DNA from: Cellulophaga algicola DSM 14237 | Lineage (GTDB): Bacteria > Bacteroidota > Bacteroidia > Flavobacteriales > Flavobacteriaceae | Direction of reading: 5' to 3' | Length of the DNA stretch: 64,000 bases | NCBI RefSeq assembly: GCF_000186265.1 | Contig: NC_014934.1 | Coordinates: 3,534,001-3,598,000, forward strand | Shown here: in pieces, positions 24,601 to 34,809 of the stretch | Numbering within the stretch: position 1 is the stretch's first letter | Layout: each line of letters opens with the position of its first letter | Notes under the pieces: model-generated | Database searches by the model: none | Told to the model about the DNA's origin: nothing | The model's input: only the letters and a program-made list of their open reading frames with translations | Position numbers and translations under genes: made by a program

Positions 24601-26114
24601 CATATTTGAATGTAGATTATGATTTTGGCTTTAATTCGCAAGTGGTATTATCAGATCAAACTTTTGATTTTCAGAACATTCAACTTACAGATGTATTGCA
24701 TAAGACAAAGGCTTCTTTAACCGGGGTTATCAATCATAACTTTTTTAAGGATTGGGATTTAGATCTTAATGTGGATACGAATAACAAAAGGTTCTTAATT
24801 TTGAATACCAGTTTTGATGAAGAGCAATTGTATTATGGAGCTGGATATTTAAATGGTAAAGGACGTATCTATGGACCCACCACGGCATTGACAATAAATG
24901 TAGAAGGAGAAACGGCTAAAGGAACATCTCTAAAAATTCCAATTAGTGATGTCGCCAGTGTTGGAGATTATTCCTTTATAAATTTTATCAGCAAAAATAA
25001 AATAGAAGAAAAGGAAATGGGAGGTAATGAAAAAAAATACGAAGGTTTAGAATTAACCTTTGATTTAGATATTACACCAGATGCCGAAGTAGAAATTATT
25101 GTAGATCAAAATACAGGAAGTAGCTTAAAGGGTACCGGGGCAGGCTTAGTGCAAATAGAGCTTAATACCAATGATAAATTTATCATGAACGGAGATTTTG
25201 TTGTGGTAACTGGGGAATATAGATTTAAATTAGGTGGAGTTATAGATAAAACATTTAAAGTAGTACCTGGAGGTACTATAAATTGGGAGGGCGATCCTTT
25301 AGATGCGCAATTAAAAATGCAAGCAGTTTATTCTTTAAATGCAAATCCAGCACCCTTATTAGATAATTCAGATTATACCAAGAGAATAGCCACTAATGTC
25401 ATCATTAGCTTGTCAGAGTCTCTTGAGCACCCTACGATAGAGTATGAAATAGATTTTCCATCGGCCAGTTCCGTTATTAAGTCGGAGTTAGCTTATAAAC
25501 TTCAAGATCCAACAGTAACAGCAAACAATGCTTTTTTCTTATTAGCGCAAGGTACTTTTGTAAATGAAGCAAATGGTAGCTTTAATCAACAAGCATTAAC
25601 AGGGAACTTATTGCAGTCTGCTTCAGGGATTTTAAATTCAGTGATAGATAACAATGATGATAATCTAGATATTGGCTTCTCTTATGAGCAAGGGACTAGT
25701 GCAAGTTCTAGTTATCAGACGGAGAATAAGGCGATATTTAATTTTGCAACCAATATAAGTGAAAAATGGTTATTGAGTGGTAGTGTTGGTATTCCAGTAG
25801 GAGGAGGAGACGGACTTACAAATTCAAATGTTGGGGGAGATTTTGAATTGCAATACTTGTTTAATGAAGATGGTTCCTTAAAAGGAAAAGTATTTAATCG
25901 TGAGACTGCAGATGAACAGCTTATAGGAGATACGCAAGGCTATACCCAAGGCGTTGGTTTATCTTATCAGGTAGATTTTAATTCTTTTGGAGAGCTAAAA
26001 AGTAAATTATTTGCTCCAAAACCAAAAAAACAAAAAACAATAGCGTCCGATTCTATTCGGACGGAAATGGCAAAAGATAGCCTTATGCGCTTTAAGCCTA
26101 AGGCAAAATCGTAA
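21630..26114 (+). CDS. TamB-like translocation and assembly module protein (DUF490), start uncertain
   Basis: A very long protein of the TamB/AsmA-like superfamily: one N-terminal membrane helix, about 1,250 residues of repetitive beta-strand groove, and a C-terminal DUF490 domain (VQIELNTNDKFIMNGDFVVVTG, then EYRFKLGG). Such proteins bridge inner and outer membrane and move phospholipid, or help outer-membrane protein assembly. The frame is open from 21534, but there is no ATG, GTG or TTG before TTG at 21708, which would cut the membrane helix (RFLLVIFIICVLTTLVF) in half. I propose ATA at 21630, seven bases after ggag at 21619-21622, giving KHNSPIKKLVKIIVRFLL after the initiator. The choice is inferred; the TTG start gives 1,468 residues. 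Confidence 0.75.
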   Translation: MKHNSPIKKLVKIIVRFLLVIFIICVLTTLVFSLPVVQTSLAEKVTKSINDKYKTDISLDKLKVSFITWDTDLKGVFIRDYQKDTLFYVKKLNTSILSIKNLINGDLEFGKITIDDLNFKLKTYKGETSSNINVFIDKLDDGKPRDPATPPFLFTATDVVIENSKFTFIDENLENSDVLNFTDLSIDAEALKILGPEVTTNIQNLAFKSKRDLEVVHMATSFKYTKEQMTFDSLEIKSKESDLKGSLIMDYGPGDFLDFVNKVKFTADFADSKLSFNEINHLYDEFGKNKEAYFSSKFSGVLNDLTLDDLFLTSDNTGVRGDFNFKNLFKNDNPFVMEAQIKNISSSYFQLRSLMPRLLGENIPSSFERLGEFTIRGQATVTENTINSKVNLNTAIGSSYSDLEMIGIQDIDNASYKGFFSLIDFDLGYFVGSEELGNATFDLNVEGEGFVKETLNTEVIGDVYSINFNNYNYQNLKVSGILKEQLFDGLLVSKDENMKFTFKGLADFSDAQNNFNFIADVEYADFRKLNFIKDSVSIFKGNVNMDIVGNTLDNIVGDIKFSRTSYQNKNDTYYFDDFKVSSRFEENQVRYIDINSPDIITGYMKGKFKVAELGKLAANSVGSIYTNFKPFEVSEGQELAFNFKIYNKIVEVFLPEVAFGANTFIRGNIIADKGDFKLNFKSPSIKAYGNTLDSLDIKIDNKNPLFNTFVSVADLSTSYYDVKDFNLINTTLKDTLFFRTEFKGGKDFSDKFNLNFYHTFNDQRKSVIGLKTSDVSFKGNKWMLNKEGDSHNKVILNSTLDSITIEEIVMNNENNEQIRLRGQIADSTYKDLQLEFNIVSLDKITPRIDSLRLDGKVDGTLHIRQKNNVYRPTSNLDIADFSINDIHLGDLMIDAVGNKNLTKITLNTRLTDKGVDRLDVNGSLDISGKNTLADLMATFNDFNLEPFAPLGEPILSNIRGYVSGNAKIEGRIDNPDISGVLNLSNAGLGIPYLNVDYDFGFNSQVVLSDQTFDFQNIQLTDVLHKTKASLTGVINHNFFKDWDLDLNVDTNNKRFLILNTSFDEEQLYYGAGYLNGKGRIYGPTTALTINVEGETAKGTSLKIPISDVASVGDYSFINFISKNKIEEKEMGGNEKKYEGLELTFDLDITPDAEVEIIVDQNTGSSLKGTGAGLVQIELNTNDKFIMNGDFVVVTGEYRFKLGGVIDKTFKVVPGGTINWEGDPLDAQLKMQAVYSLNANPAPLLDNSDYTKRIATNVIISLSESLEHPTIEYEIDFPSASSVIKSELAYKLQDPTVTANNAFFLLAQGTFVNEANGSFNQQALTGNLLQSASGILNSVIDNNDDNLDIGFSYEQGTSASSSYQTENKAIFNFATNISEKWLLSGSVGIPVGGGDGLTNSNVGGDFELQYLFNEDGSLKGKVFNRETADEQLIGDTQGYTQGVGLSYQVDFNSFGELKSKLFAPKPKKQKTIASDSIRTEMAKDSLMRFKPKAKS

Positions 26115-26248
26115 GAAAATGCATCTGAGTTATTTGAAAGATGTGTTCAATTTCCTTTTTTTCTGTAACTCTTTGTTACGAAAACGTTATAGCTTGTAAC
26201 TATTATAAATAAAGGGTTTCATAGCTTATTTAAATCCAAAAAGTTTGC

Positions 26249-26256
26249 TAAATTTG
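26249..26256 (+). promoter_or_regulatory. Candidate -7 box (TAAATTTG) for pfkA
   Basis: Exact TAnnTTTG match 16 bases before the pfkA start. No convincing TTTG is seen about 19 bases upstream, so support is moderate. Confidence 0.3.
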
Positions 26257-26272
26257 TTTCTTATAGAAGTAA

Positions 26273-27259
26273 ATGACTGTGGAGATAAAAAAAATAGGTG
26301 TATTTACATCTGGGGGAGATTCTCCTGGAATGAACGCAGCAATAAGGTCTGTAGTGCGTACTTGTGCATATATGAAAATAGATTGCATGGGGATTTATCG
26401 TGGCTACCAAGGGATGATTGAAGGAGACTTCAAACCAATGGATGCTAGAAGCGTAAATAATATTATAAATAAAGGAGGTACCATTTTAAAGTCTGCTCGT
26501 TCTTTGGAGTTTCAGACTAAAGAAGGTAGAAAAAAAGCCTACGACCAACTTCAATCAGCAGGCATCGATGGTTTAGTGGTAATAGGTGGAGATGGAAGTT
26601 TTACAGGAGCTTTAATTTTTCATAAAGAATATAATGTGCCTATTATAGGAATTCCAGGAACTATTGATAATGATATTTTTGGTACAACTTATACCTTAGG
26701 TTTTGATACTGCATTAAATACTGTAGTAGAAGTTATCGATAAAATTAGAGATACTGCTAGTTCTCACAACCGTTTGTTTTTCGTTGAGGTAATGGGCCGC
26801 GATGTTGGTCATATTGCATTAAACGCAGGAGTAGGTGCAGGTGCAGAAGAAATTCTAATTCCTGAAGAGAATTTAGGATTAGAGCGTTTATTAGAATCTT
26901 TAAAACGTAGTAAAGCATCAGGTAAATCTTCTAGTATCGTTGTGGTTGCAGAAGGAGATAAGACCGGTAAGAATGTTTTTGAGCTTAAAGAATATGTAGA
27001 GGAACACTTGCCAATATATGACTGTAGGGTTTCTGTTCTAGGGCATATGCAAAGAGGAGGGTCCCCTTCTTGTTTTGATAGAGTTCTGGCAAGTAGAATG
27101 GGTGTAAAGGCTGTTGAAGCACTTTTAGAAGGCAAATCCAGTTTAATGGTAGGTATTCAAGACAATAAGATTACGCTTACGCCAATTAGTAAAGCCATAA
27201 AAGGTCATACGAAGATAGATAAGGAGCTTATGCGAGTTTCAGATATTATGACTGTATAA
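26273..27259 (+). CDS. pfkA: ATP-dependent 6-phosphofructokinase
   Basis: The 328-residue protein is a PfkA-type phosphofructokinase. ATP-binding GGDSPGMNAAIR is at 14-25, GGDGSF at 105-110, and the catalytic PGTIDNDI block at 128-135 holds the proton-acceptor aspartate Asp132. The glycine before the ATP loop (GGD) and the TSGGDSPG pattern fit ATP, not pyrophosphate, use. It makes fructose 1,6-bisphosphate in the cytoplasm. gapA follows after 35 bases, forming a glycolytic pair. Length is normal for bacterial PfkA. Confidence 0.94.
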   Translation: MTVEIKKIGVFTSGGDSPGMNAAIRSVVRTCAYMKIDCMGIYRGYQGMIEGDFKPMDARSVNNIINKGGTILKSARSLEFQTKEGRKKAYDQLQSAGIDGLVVIGGDGSFTGALIFHKEYNVPIIGIPGTIDNDIFGTTYTLGFDTALNTVVEVIDKIRDTASSHNRLFFVEVMGRDVGHIALNAGVGAGAEEILIPEENLGLERLLESLKRSKASGKSSSIVVVAEGDKTGKNVFELKEYVEEHLPIYDCRVSVLGHMQRGGSPSCFDRVLASRMGVKAVEALLEGKSSLMVGIQDNKITLTPISKAIKGHTKIDKELMRVSDIMTV

Positions 27260-27291
27260 TAATAAAACAAATAATAATAACAAATAATTAG

Positions 27292-28296
<1,005 letters not shown>

Positions 28297-28311
28297 TTTT
28301 TAATCTTAATA

Positions 28312-28353
28312 AATCCTGATCGTAATCTAAAGGTTACTTTCAGGATTTTTTTT
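28312..28353 (+). terminator. Rho-independent terminator after gapA
   Basis: Arms aatcctga (28312-28319) and tcaggatt (28340-28347) with an inner gtaa/ttac pairing, followed by T to 28353. It lies 16 bases past the gapA stop and ends 15 bases before the next gene. Confidence 0.8.
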
Positions 28354-28367
28354 ACTACCCAATACAT

Positions 28368-29219
28368 ATGATATTAATTGTAGATAGTGGCGCAACAAAA
28401 TCTGATTGGATTGCTTTAACAGAAAAAGGCGAAAGACTTTTTTTAACGCAAACTCTAGGGTTGAGTCCAGAAGTGTTAACGAGACCCGTTATAGAAGATA
28501 GGTTGGCGAATAATTTTGAACTTTCTAAAAATAGAGAAGATGTTACCGCTTTGTACTTTTACGGTGCAGGTTGTGGAACGGAAAGAATGCAAACTTTATT
28601 GAAAGATATTTTTAAATCTTTTTTTCCTAATGCAATAGCTGAGGTCTGTGAGGATACATATGCTGCAGTGTATGCGACTACGAATATAGGAGATCAAAGT
28701 ATTGTGTGTATTCTAGGAACGGGATCTAATTGTAGTTATTATGATGGTGAAAAATTACATCAAAAGGTAACTTCATTAGGGTATATTCCTATGGATGATG
28801 GTAGTGGTAACTTTTTCGGAAGAAAATTAATAAGAGATTATTATTTTAATAAAATGCCAAAAGAATTAGCAGAGAAATTTGCTAGTGAATATAATTTGGA
28901 AGCAGATGTGATTAAAGAGAATCTTTACAAACAACCCAATCCAAACACCTATTTAGCTACTTTTGCACGCTTTATTGTTGAAAATAAAGAAAATGCATAC
29001 TGTAAAGGTGTTATTGAAAAAGGTTTCCAACAGTTTATAAATAATTATATCATGCAGTTTGATTTGGCGACGAAAGTGCCAGTATCGTTTGTAGGGAGTA
29101 TTGCGTATTTTTTACGTGACGAACTTAAAAAAGCCTTGGAGCGTAATGATTTAATTGTCGGGCAAATTTTACAGAAACCAATTGATGGTTTGGTGAAATT
29201 TCACCAAAAATCTATTTAA
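28368..29219 (+). CDS. BadF/BadG/BcrA/BcrD-type ATPase, N-acetylglucosamine-kinase-like
   Basis: The 283-residue protein belongs to the ASKHA sugar-kinase superfamily. It has the phosphate loop VDSGATKSDW at 5-14, GAGCGTER near 67-74, the second phosphate loop ILGTGSNCSYYDG near 119-131 and GDDGSG-like MDDGSGNFFGR. Relatives in Flavobacteriia are annotated as N-acetylglucosamine kinase and would phosphorylate amino sugars from peptidoglycan or chitin. The gene sits behind glycolytic genes but after their terminator, and ends in front of a bidirectional terminator. The precise sugar is not certain. Confidence 0.82.
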   Translation: MILIVDSGATKSDWIALTEKGERLFLTQTLGLSPEVLTRPVIEDRLANNFELSKNREDVTALYFYGAGCGTERMQTLLKDIFKSFFPNAIAEVCEDTYAAVYATTNIGDQSIVCILGTGSNCSYYDGEKLHQKVTSLGYIPMDDGSGNFFGRKLIRDYYFNKMPKELAEKFASEYNLEADVIKENLYKQPNPNTYLATFARFIVENKENAYCKGVIEKGFQQFINNYIMQFDLATKVPVSFVGSIAYFLRDELKKALERNDLIVGQILQKPIDGLVKFHQKSI

Positions 29220-29257
29220 ATAAAAGTAAGCGCTTGTCGTTTAATCGGGTATAAATT

Positions 29258-29293
29258 AAAAAGCATCTAAGAATTAATTCTTAGATGCTTTTT
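29258..29293. terminator. Bidirectional terminator between convergent genes
   Basis: A perfect 18-bp inverted repeat, arms 29258-29275 and 29276-29293, core aagcatctaagaatt. A run of A on the left and T on the right makes it work on both strands. It serves the kinase gene (+) and RidA (-). Confidence 0.85.
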
Positions 29294-29315
29294 CTATTCA
29301 GACAACTTTGTTAGT

Positions 29316-29696
29316 CTATAACATGGCAATCATTGAAATTTCTACATTCACAAATTTTGGTAAGTTAGCAACCTCTACCGTTTCTCTTGCGGGAGCAGTT
29401 TCAGCATCAAAATAAGTGCCGTAAACTTCGTTAATTTTCGCAAACTGATTCATATCCTTAACAAAAATAGACGCTTTAATTACATGCTCAAAAGTCATTC
29501 CTGCCTCTTCAAGAATCGCTTTTAAATTCTCCATAGATTGCTTAGTTTCTTTTTGAATGTCGCCTTCTATCAAATTTCCTGTTTTTGGGTCTATAGGGAT
29601 TTGTCCAGAGATATATAAGGTGTTGCCTGCTAAAACAGCTTGATTATAAGGTCCTATTGGAGCAGGAGCATTCGGTGTATTTATTATTTTTTTCAT
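29316..29696 (-). CDS. ridA: RidA family 2-iminobutanoate/2-iminopropanoate deaminase
   Basis: The 126-residue protein is a Rid[17 protein letters not shown] is the N-terminal signature, [11 protein letters not shown] follows, and the conserved arginine is in [14 protein letters not shown]. It hydrolyses reactive enamine/imine intermediates made by PLP enzymes. A longer frame starts at 29804 but would overlap the lptD-like gene by 95 bases and adds 36 residues unlike the family. I therefore start at 29696, 14 bases after the lptD-like stop. Probably co-transcribed with that gene. Confidence 0.92.
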   Translation of the reverse strand: MKKIINTPNAPAPIGPYNQAVLAGNTLYISGQIPIDPKTGNLIEGDIQKETKQSMENLKAILEEAGMTFEHVIKASIFVKDMNQFAKINEVYGTYFDAETAPARETVEVANLPKFVNVEISMIAML

Positions 29697-29709
29697 CTTT
29701 TTTAGCGTA

Positions 29710-32493
29710 TTAATTACTTCTTCTACTTTGTTTATCCCATTTAATATCTTGCAAAATTGAACTAGATATTCCGATAAAGAAGTCCCAACGTTCGTAGGTT
29801 CCAAAAGGAGTCCAGTTAAATCTAAGATTAAAACTACCTAATTCTCTTTGGAAACGCAATTGTGTAATAGAAAAACCTTTATTTACAAGGTCATACCCAG
29901 AAGAGGCGCCAACTTTCCATTTAGGAGTTAATTCAATATTTCCAGAAAACATTAAACTGTGGCTGTTAATGCTATTTTGCCTATTAGGGTTGGTATACCC
30001 AACGGTATAGGCTAAGCGCAGATCCCAAGGAATTGTATTGGAGTAATATTTAGTTTCACGCTCTTCTTCATCCTCATCTTCTCCGGGTCTTCTATTGCTA
30101 CTAAAATCAGCATCTCCAAAAAGATCATCTGTTCTTCCGCCACTGGCAGCAGCATAATCGTATTTGTTTTCGCCTTCTTTCTCTTTGTCCTTATTGTCTT
30201 TTTGAAAATCTTTGCTAGAAAGACTATAACTCATATTAGCTCTGGCTGTGGTTAATCTAAATAAGCTACCGCCGTTAGCCTTATTAAAGGTATTTATTCT
30301 AGTTCCATTATTATCAATAGCATAAGGATCTAATGTTCCTGCAAAATTTATAGACATTTTGCTGTTTAAAATAGCGGTACCACCACTAACACTAATGGGA
30401 CTTAATTTTAAAGAATCTGCATTAAAATTATAACTTGTAGAAAAATTTAAGTTTTTTAGGATGTCAATTTTTTTAGGCTCTAGGTCAGTAGAGTCTTTAG
30501 ATTTAACTTTAGCCTCTAAGGTGTTGGCAAGAGAAAAGCTTACGGCGTTAGATTTGCTTAGACTTGGAACGCCATATAAAGTTCCGTTAAAACGGGTATA
30601 TCGGGTAATATCGCCATTACTATCAGTTCTTGGTGCGCCATCGGAGTCATATAAATCATCATAGTATTGATCAAAAGCGGGGGTATAGCCGTAACTAATA
30701 CTTGGCCTCATGACATGACGAATTGCTTGTATTTTTTTGTCTTCACCGCGAGTAAATGTACCATAGACTGTTGTACCAATACTAGTAGATAAATTATAGC
30801 TATTAAAACGGTCAAACCCTTGAATGGTATCTCGTACAATTGCCGATGCATCATTATCATAAGTTTGGTTATAGGTTTGTAAAGACCACACATCTTCATA
30901 AGTACCCCCCATAGAAACACTTAAGTATTTAGCGACCTTGAAATTGGTGCTTATGGGAATGTTATGTTTTAAACCTATACGCGCATTATCAAACATTTTA
31001 CCGGTTAAAAAGTCTTCGTCATTGGTGGTTAACCTATTTTGTGCATTTACATCATATTGAAAATTTATATTTTCAATAGCGCCTTTTTTTATACCATCTC
31101 TTTTTACAAAAGGATAAATACGTTCCATACTCGCTTGAAAAGTAGGTAAGGTCATATCTATATTGTCATCGGTGACAGCTGTACTTGTTAATTGACTGTG
31201 AGAAGCTGTTAAACTCATGTTTACAGAGGGGTACTCAGGAAATGTCTTAGAGTAAGATATGGAGGAACTTAAAGTGTTATTCTGTGTGTTGGCAATATCT
31301 TGTAAACGCAAAGAGTTTTGATAATATTGGCTACTTCCTAGGTTAACAGATGCTGAAAAAGTAGAGTTTGGATTCGATTTTTGATCTTGAGAATGGTTCC
31401 ATTGAATATTGTAACTTGTAGACCTACTGTAGTCATCAAATCCTTTTTGACTGTTTATAATATTTTGATATTGTAAGTTAAACCCTCCTCGGTACTTATA
31501 ACGTTTTACATAGACAGATCTAGAATTTAGACCATAACTTCCGTTGGTATATAAATCTCCTGTAAGTTCTAAATCAGCATAATCACTAATAGGCAAATAA
31601 TACCCTCCGTTTTGTATAAAATATCCGCGGTCATCAACACTACCAAAAGTAGGGAAAATTAAGCCTCCAGTTCTTCCTGTACTCATAGGGAAATAAGCAA
31701 AAGGTAAAGCTATCGGAGTGGGTATGTCTGCTATGTACATATTGCTAAAACCTGCTATAACTTTCTTTTTAGGAACAAACTTTGCTTTATTTATTAAAAT
31801 ATAGTAATCAGGGTTTACAGTGTCTTTTGAGGTGGTTAGTTTACCTTTGCTCAAAAAATAAACAGAATCATTCTCTTTTTTTGTAATCTCAGCATACACT
31901 TTCATAGCATCACTCCCTAAAGAGCCTAAGCCTGCTTGTTGTTCGGTTCTAGAGTTCCATATTAGCGCCTTTTGTGAATCAAAATTAAAACGAATAGAAT
32001 CGGGAATTACCACATTATCTGCTTGTTTAAAATAGGGGGTCTGCGTGTAATTACCTAAAGAATCTTTAATTCTTCCTGCATAGACTTCGTTTTTAATATA
32101 ATCCATGGTGATGATGCCAGCCTTAAGTTCGGTATCTTGGTATAGAATTTCGGCCTCATTGTATAAATATATTTTCTGATCTTTTTGACTAAGCTTTACG
32201 TAATCTTTGGCTTTGTATTTGATCTTGTCTAATAAAAGTGTTTCTTTTTTTCGAATAGAATCGGCAGGAATTGAGTCCGTTTGAATACTATCTCTAATGG
32301 CGATAGCAGAAAAATCTGTTGTTGCAGAAATTTTAACGGAGTCCGCTATAGATTTTACAGGTATAACAATAACTTTTCCTTCCTGACTAAATAGGCAAGA
32401 AATACTGCCAAATAGCAGTAAAATTAAAAGTAGATGTTGTTTGTTTGATTGCAAGGCTATTAATCCTATTTTTGTAATAGTTTGTCTTGTCAT
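29710..32493 (-). CDS. lptD: LptD-like LPS assembly outer-membrane protein
   Basis: The 927-residue protein has a signal peptide (cleavage near residue 36, SCLFSQ) and an LptA/OstA-like periplasmic beta-jellyroll (about 90-260, with [20 protein letters not shown]). A large beta-barrel part follows to the C-terminus, with many alternating hydrophobic strands and the final [15 protein letters not shown]. This is the Bacteroidota form of LptD, which inserts lipopolysaccharide into the outer leaflet. An acidic linker rich in Glu and Asp (about 800-830) is present. Its position opposite a cell-wall amidase gene is common in the family. Confidence 0.88.
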   Translation of the reverse strand: MTRQTITKIGLIALQSNKQHLLLILLLFGSISCLFSQEGKVIVIPVKSIADSVKISATTDFSAIAIRDSIQTDSIPADSIRKKETLLLDKIKYKAKDYVKLSQKDQKIYLYNEAEILYQDTELKAGIITMDYIKNEVYAGRIKDSLGNYTQTPYFKQADNVVIPDSIRFNFDSQKALIWNSRTEQQAGLGSLGSDAMKVYAEITKKENDSVYFLSKGKLTTSKDTVNPDYYILINKAKFVPKKKVIAGFSNMYIADIPTPIALPFAYFPMSTGRTGGLIFPTFGSVDDRGYFIQNGGYYLPISDYADLELTGDLYTNGSYGLNSRSVYVKRYKYRGGFNLQYQNIINSQKGFDDYSRSTSYNIQWNHSQDQKSNPNSTFSASVNLGSSQYYQNSLRLQDIANTQNNTLSSSISYSKTFPEYPSVNMSLTASHSQLTSTAVTDDNIDMTLPTFQASMERIYPFVKRDGIKKGAIENINFQYDVNAQNRLTTNDEDFLTGKMFDNARIGLKHNIPISTNFKVAKYLSVSMGGTYEDVWSLQTYNQTYDNDASAIVRDTIQGFDRFNSYNLSTSIGTTVYGTFTRGEDKKIQAIRHVMRPSISYGYTPAFDQYYDDLYDSDGAPRTDSNGDITRYTRFNGTLYGVPSLSKSNAVSFSLANTLEAKVKSKDSTDLEPKKIDILKNLNFSTSYNFNADSLKLSPISVSGGTAILNSKMSINFAGTLDPYAIDNNGTRINTFNKANGGSLFRLTTARANMSYSLSSKDFQKDNKDKEKEGENKYDYAAASGGRTDDLFGDADFSSNRRPGEDEDEEERETKYYSNTIPWDLRLAYTVGYTNPNRQNSINSHSLMFSGNIELTPKWKVGASSGYDLVNKGFSITQLRFQRELGSFNLRFNWTPFGTYERWDFFIGISSSILQDIKWDKQSRRSN

Positions 32494-32514
32494 TATTAAC
32501 TAGAGAATAGGAGC

Positions 32515-32522
32515 CAAACTTA
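32515..32522 (-). promoter_or_regulatory. Candidate -7 box (TAAGTTTG) for lptD
   Basis: On the - strand TAAGTTTG matches TAnnTTTG and predicts a leader of about 15 bases. No clear -33 TTTG is seen. Confidence 0.3.
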
Positions 32523-32590
32523 CATATATTTTTTGTTCTGTATAGGATACATTACAATAAATTTAACCAATATTACAAATATAATTACAT

Positions 32591-33772
32591 ATGCATAAGA
32601 ATTGTTTTTATCCACTATTAGTTTTATTAATAGGTTTTACGCTTACTTCATTTAGTGGAAATGACAAAATTACCCCAGTTCAAGAGCCTTTTATTGTTGT
32701 TTTAGATGCGGGTCATGGAGGGCATGATCCTGGGAATTTAGGCAATGGTTTTTTAGAGAAAAACATTGCCTTAAAAATAGTTTTAAGAGTTGGTGAGATG
32801 TTGTCTAAACATAAAGGCATAAAAGTAATCTATACTAGAGATGATGATACTTTCGTTGATTTGTACAAACGAGGAGAAATTGCGAATAAGGCAAATGCTA
32901 ATCTTTTTGTTTCAGTACATTGTGATTCTCATACTTCAGAAGCGCATGGTGCAGGAACATTTGTTTTAGGTCTTCATGCCAATAAACAAAATTTTGAAAT
33001 TGCAAAAAAAGAAAACTCATCCATATATTTAGAAGATAATTATGAATCGCGTTATGCTGCATACAACATTAACTCTCCTGAATCCGTTATTGGTTTAACT
33101 ATTATGCAAGAAGAGTTTTTAGATCAAAGTATAATGTTGGCTAAAGCCATGCAAGATAATTTTACGGGGAAACTAAGTAGAGTGGATCGTAAAGTTAAGC
33201 AAGCAGGTTTTATTGTGTTGCATCAAACCTTTATGCCAAGTGTTTTAGTAGAAACTGGCTTTTTAACACATAAACCAGAAGGAACATATTTAAATTCTAC
33301 AAAAGGACAAGGTGAGATGGGAGACGCGATTGCTAATGCTATTCTTCAGTATAAAAAATCAATAAGTCTAAATGTAAGTGATCAAAATAGCATGATGAAA
33401 CAACCCGAACCTGAAATTGTTGTTGCAGAAAAAGTAGTAAAGGAGGAGCCAAAGGTTGTAGAGAAACCTACAGTAGCTCCTAAGGTAGCTCCAGCTGTCG
33501 CAAAAGAAGCGCCAAAGGCTGAGTTTGTCTTTAAGGTGCAAATAATGGCAAGTTCTAAAGATTTAGGTATAGCTTCTGCTAATTTTAAAGGATTAAATAA
33601 TATATCAAAAGAAGCTTTTAAAAATATTTATAGATACATGTATGGGAGTACATCATCGTACGACTATGCAAATACCTTAAGGAAAGATGCAGAAGATAAG
33701 GGGTATAAAGGTGCTTATGTAGTAGCCTATAAAAATGGCAGCAGAATCAATATCAAAGAAGCTATCAAATAG
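32591..33772 (+). CDS. N-acetylmuramoyl-L-alanine amidase (Amidase_3) with SPOR-like tail
   Basis: The 393-residue protein has a signal peptide and an Amidase_3 domain at about 35-255. The zinc ligands are in VVLDAGHGGHDPG (His42), LEKNIALK (Glu56) and SVHCDSH, and the catalytic glutamate is in VLVETGFLTH. A Pro/Glu/Lys/Val-rich linker (about 275-310) leads to a C-terminal domain FKVQIMASSKDLGIAS resembling SPOR. It would cut the amide bond between MurNAc and the stem peptide during daughter-cell separation. It heads a conserved block with the MCE protein and FeS proteins. Confidence 0.9.
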   Translation: MHKNCFYPLLVLLIGFTLTSFSGNDKITPVQEPFIVVLDAGHGGHDPGNLGNGFLEKNIALKIVLRVGEMLSKHKGIKVIYTRDDDTFVDLYKRGEIANKANANLFVSVHCDSHTSEAHGAGTFVLGLHANKQNFEIAKKENSSIYLEDNYESRYAAYNINSPESVIGLTIMQEEFLDQSIMLAKAMQDNFTGKLSRVDRKVKQAGFIVLHQTFMPSVLVETGFLTHKPEGTYLNSTKGQGEMGDAIANAILQYKKSISLNVSDQNSMMKQPEPEIVVAEKVVKEEPKVVEKPTVAPKVAPAVAKEAPKAEFVFKVQIMASSKDLGIASANFKGLNNISKEAFKNIYRYMYGSTSSYDYANTLRKDAEDKGYKGAYVVAYKNGSRINIKEAIK

Positions 33773-33809
33773 GTTTAAGATAAATAACAAGTCTTAAAAA
33801 AATTATTTC

Positions 33810-33817
33810 TAATTTTG
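33810..33817 (+). promoter_or_regulatory. Candidate -7 box (TAATTTTG) for the MCE gene
   Basis: Exact TAnnTTTG match with a predicted leader of about 17 bases to the TTG start at 33841. A -33 element is not convincing. Confidence 0.3.
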
Positions 33818-33840
33818 TTACAAATCCTAAATTCATTCAT

Positions 33841-34806
33841 TTGAAAATATCAAGAGAGATTAAAACAGGAATTATAGTAGTTGGCGGAATTCTATTATTT
33901 TTAATGGGGTTCAGTTATCTCAAGTCATCATCGTTATTTGATAATGATAAAATGTTCTACGCAGTATATAATAATGTTGGCGGATTACAGACAGGGACAC
34001 CAGTATCCATTAACGGATATAATGTAGGGAAAGTAAATGGTATTAGATTTAAAGATGACTCTGGACAGTTATTAGTCACCTTTTCAGTGAGTAATGAATT
34101 TGAATTTTCTAACCAAAGTAGAGCAGAGCTTTATGATACGGGAATTATTGGAGGAAAAGGAATTCAGATTATACCGATGTTTGATGGTGCTGCGATGGCA
34201 AAATCTGGAGATACCTTACTATCTTCTATCAAACCAGGACTTACGGATTTAGTGCAGAAAAACTTAGCACCTTTGCAACATAAAATAGAGGGAGCTGTTA
34301 GTAATGCCGATTCTTTATTGATTAACTTTAATCAGATTTTAGATGCGAAGACTAAAAATGATTTAAGAGAAAGTATTAGTGGGTTAAATGCATTGGTTAA
34401 AAGTTTTCAGGGGAGTGCAACCGCTTTGAACGGAATTTTAGTGGATAATAAAGGAAGTTTAGATACCTCTGTTCAAAATTTAGAAACCATGACAGATAAC
34501 TTTAAATTACTATCAGATTCTATTTCTAAAGTAGGTTTAGCAACTACATTGAAAAGTTTAGAATCTACCATGACAAGTTTAGATCTTATGTTAGCAAAAG
34601 TGGAAAAAGGAGATGGCACCTTAGGTAAATTAATGACCGATGAAGAATTGTATACCAATTTAGCCAATTCGTCCAAAGAACTAGATTTGTTACTTCAAGA
34701 TTTTCGTCTAAATCCTAAGCGCTATGTAAACGTTTCTGTTTTCGGAAAAAAACAAATAGAGTACGAAGTTCCCGAAGATGATCCAGCTCAAAATAACCAA
34801 AACTAA
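33841..34806 (+). CDS. MlaD/MCE family lipid-transfer protein
   Basis: The 321-residue protein uses a TTG start (LKISREIKTGIIVVGGILLF; the first residue would be formyl-Met). A single N-terminal membrane helix (about 10-26) is followed by one MCE domain at about 38-115 (FYAVYNNVGGLQTGTPVSINGY). A long helical part rich in Ser, Leu and Asn comes after. MCE proteins form hexameric rings in the periplasm that shuttle phospholipids between membranes. No MlaE/F permease or ATPase is adjacent. The next gene begins 3 bases on and overlaps in transcription. Confidence 0.9.
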   Translation: MKISREIKTGIIVVGGILLFLMGFSYLKSSSLFDNDKMFYAVYNNVGGLQTGTPVSINGYNVGKVNGIRFKDDSGQLLVTFSVSNEFEFSNQSRAELYDTGIIGGKGIQIIPMFDGAAMAKSGDTLLSSIKPGLTDLVQKNLAPLQHKIEGAVSNADSLLINFNQILDAKTKNDLRESISGLNALVKSFQGSATALNGILVDNKGSLDTSVQNLETMTDNFKLLSDSISKVGLATTLKSLESTMTSLDLMLAKVEKGDGTLGKLMTDEELYTNLANSSKELDLLLQDFRLNPKRYVNVSVFGKKQIEYEVPEDDPAQNNQN

Positions 34807-34809
34807 TTT

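Noticed and set aside
29697-29804. N-terminal extension of RidA overlapping the lptD-like gene
   Set aside because: The 36 extra residues are unlike RidA and overlap the coding end of lptD; the internal ATG at 29696 gives the normal family length.
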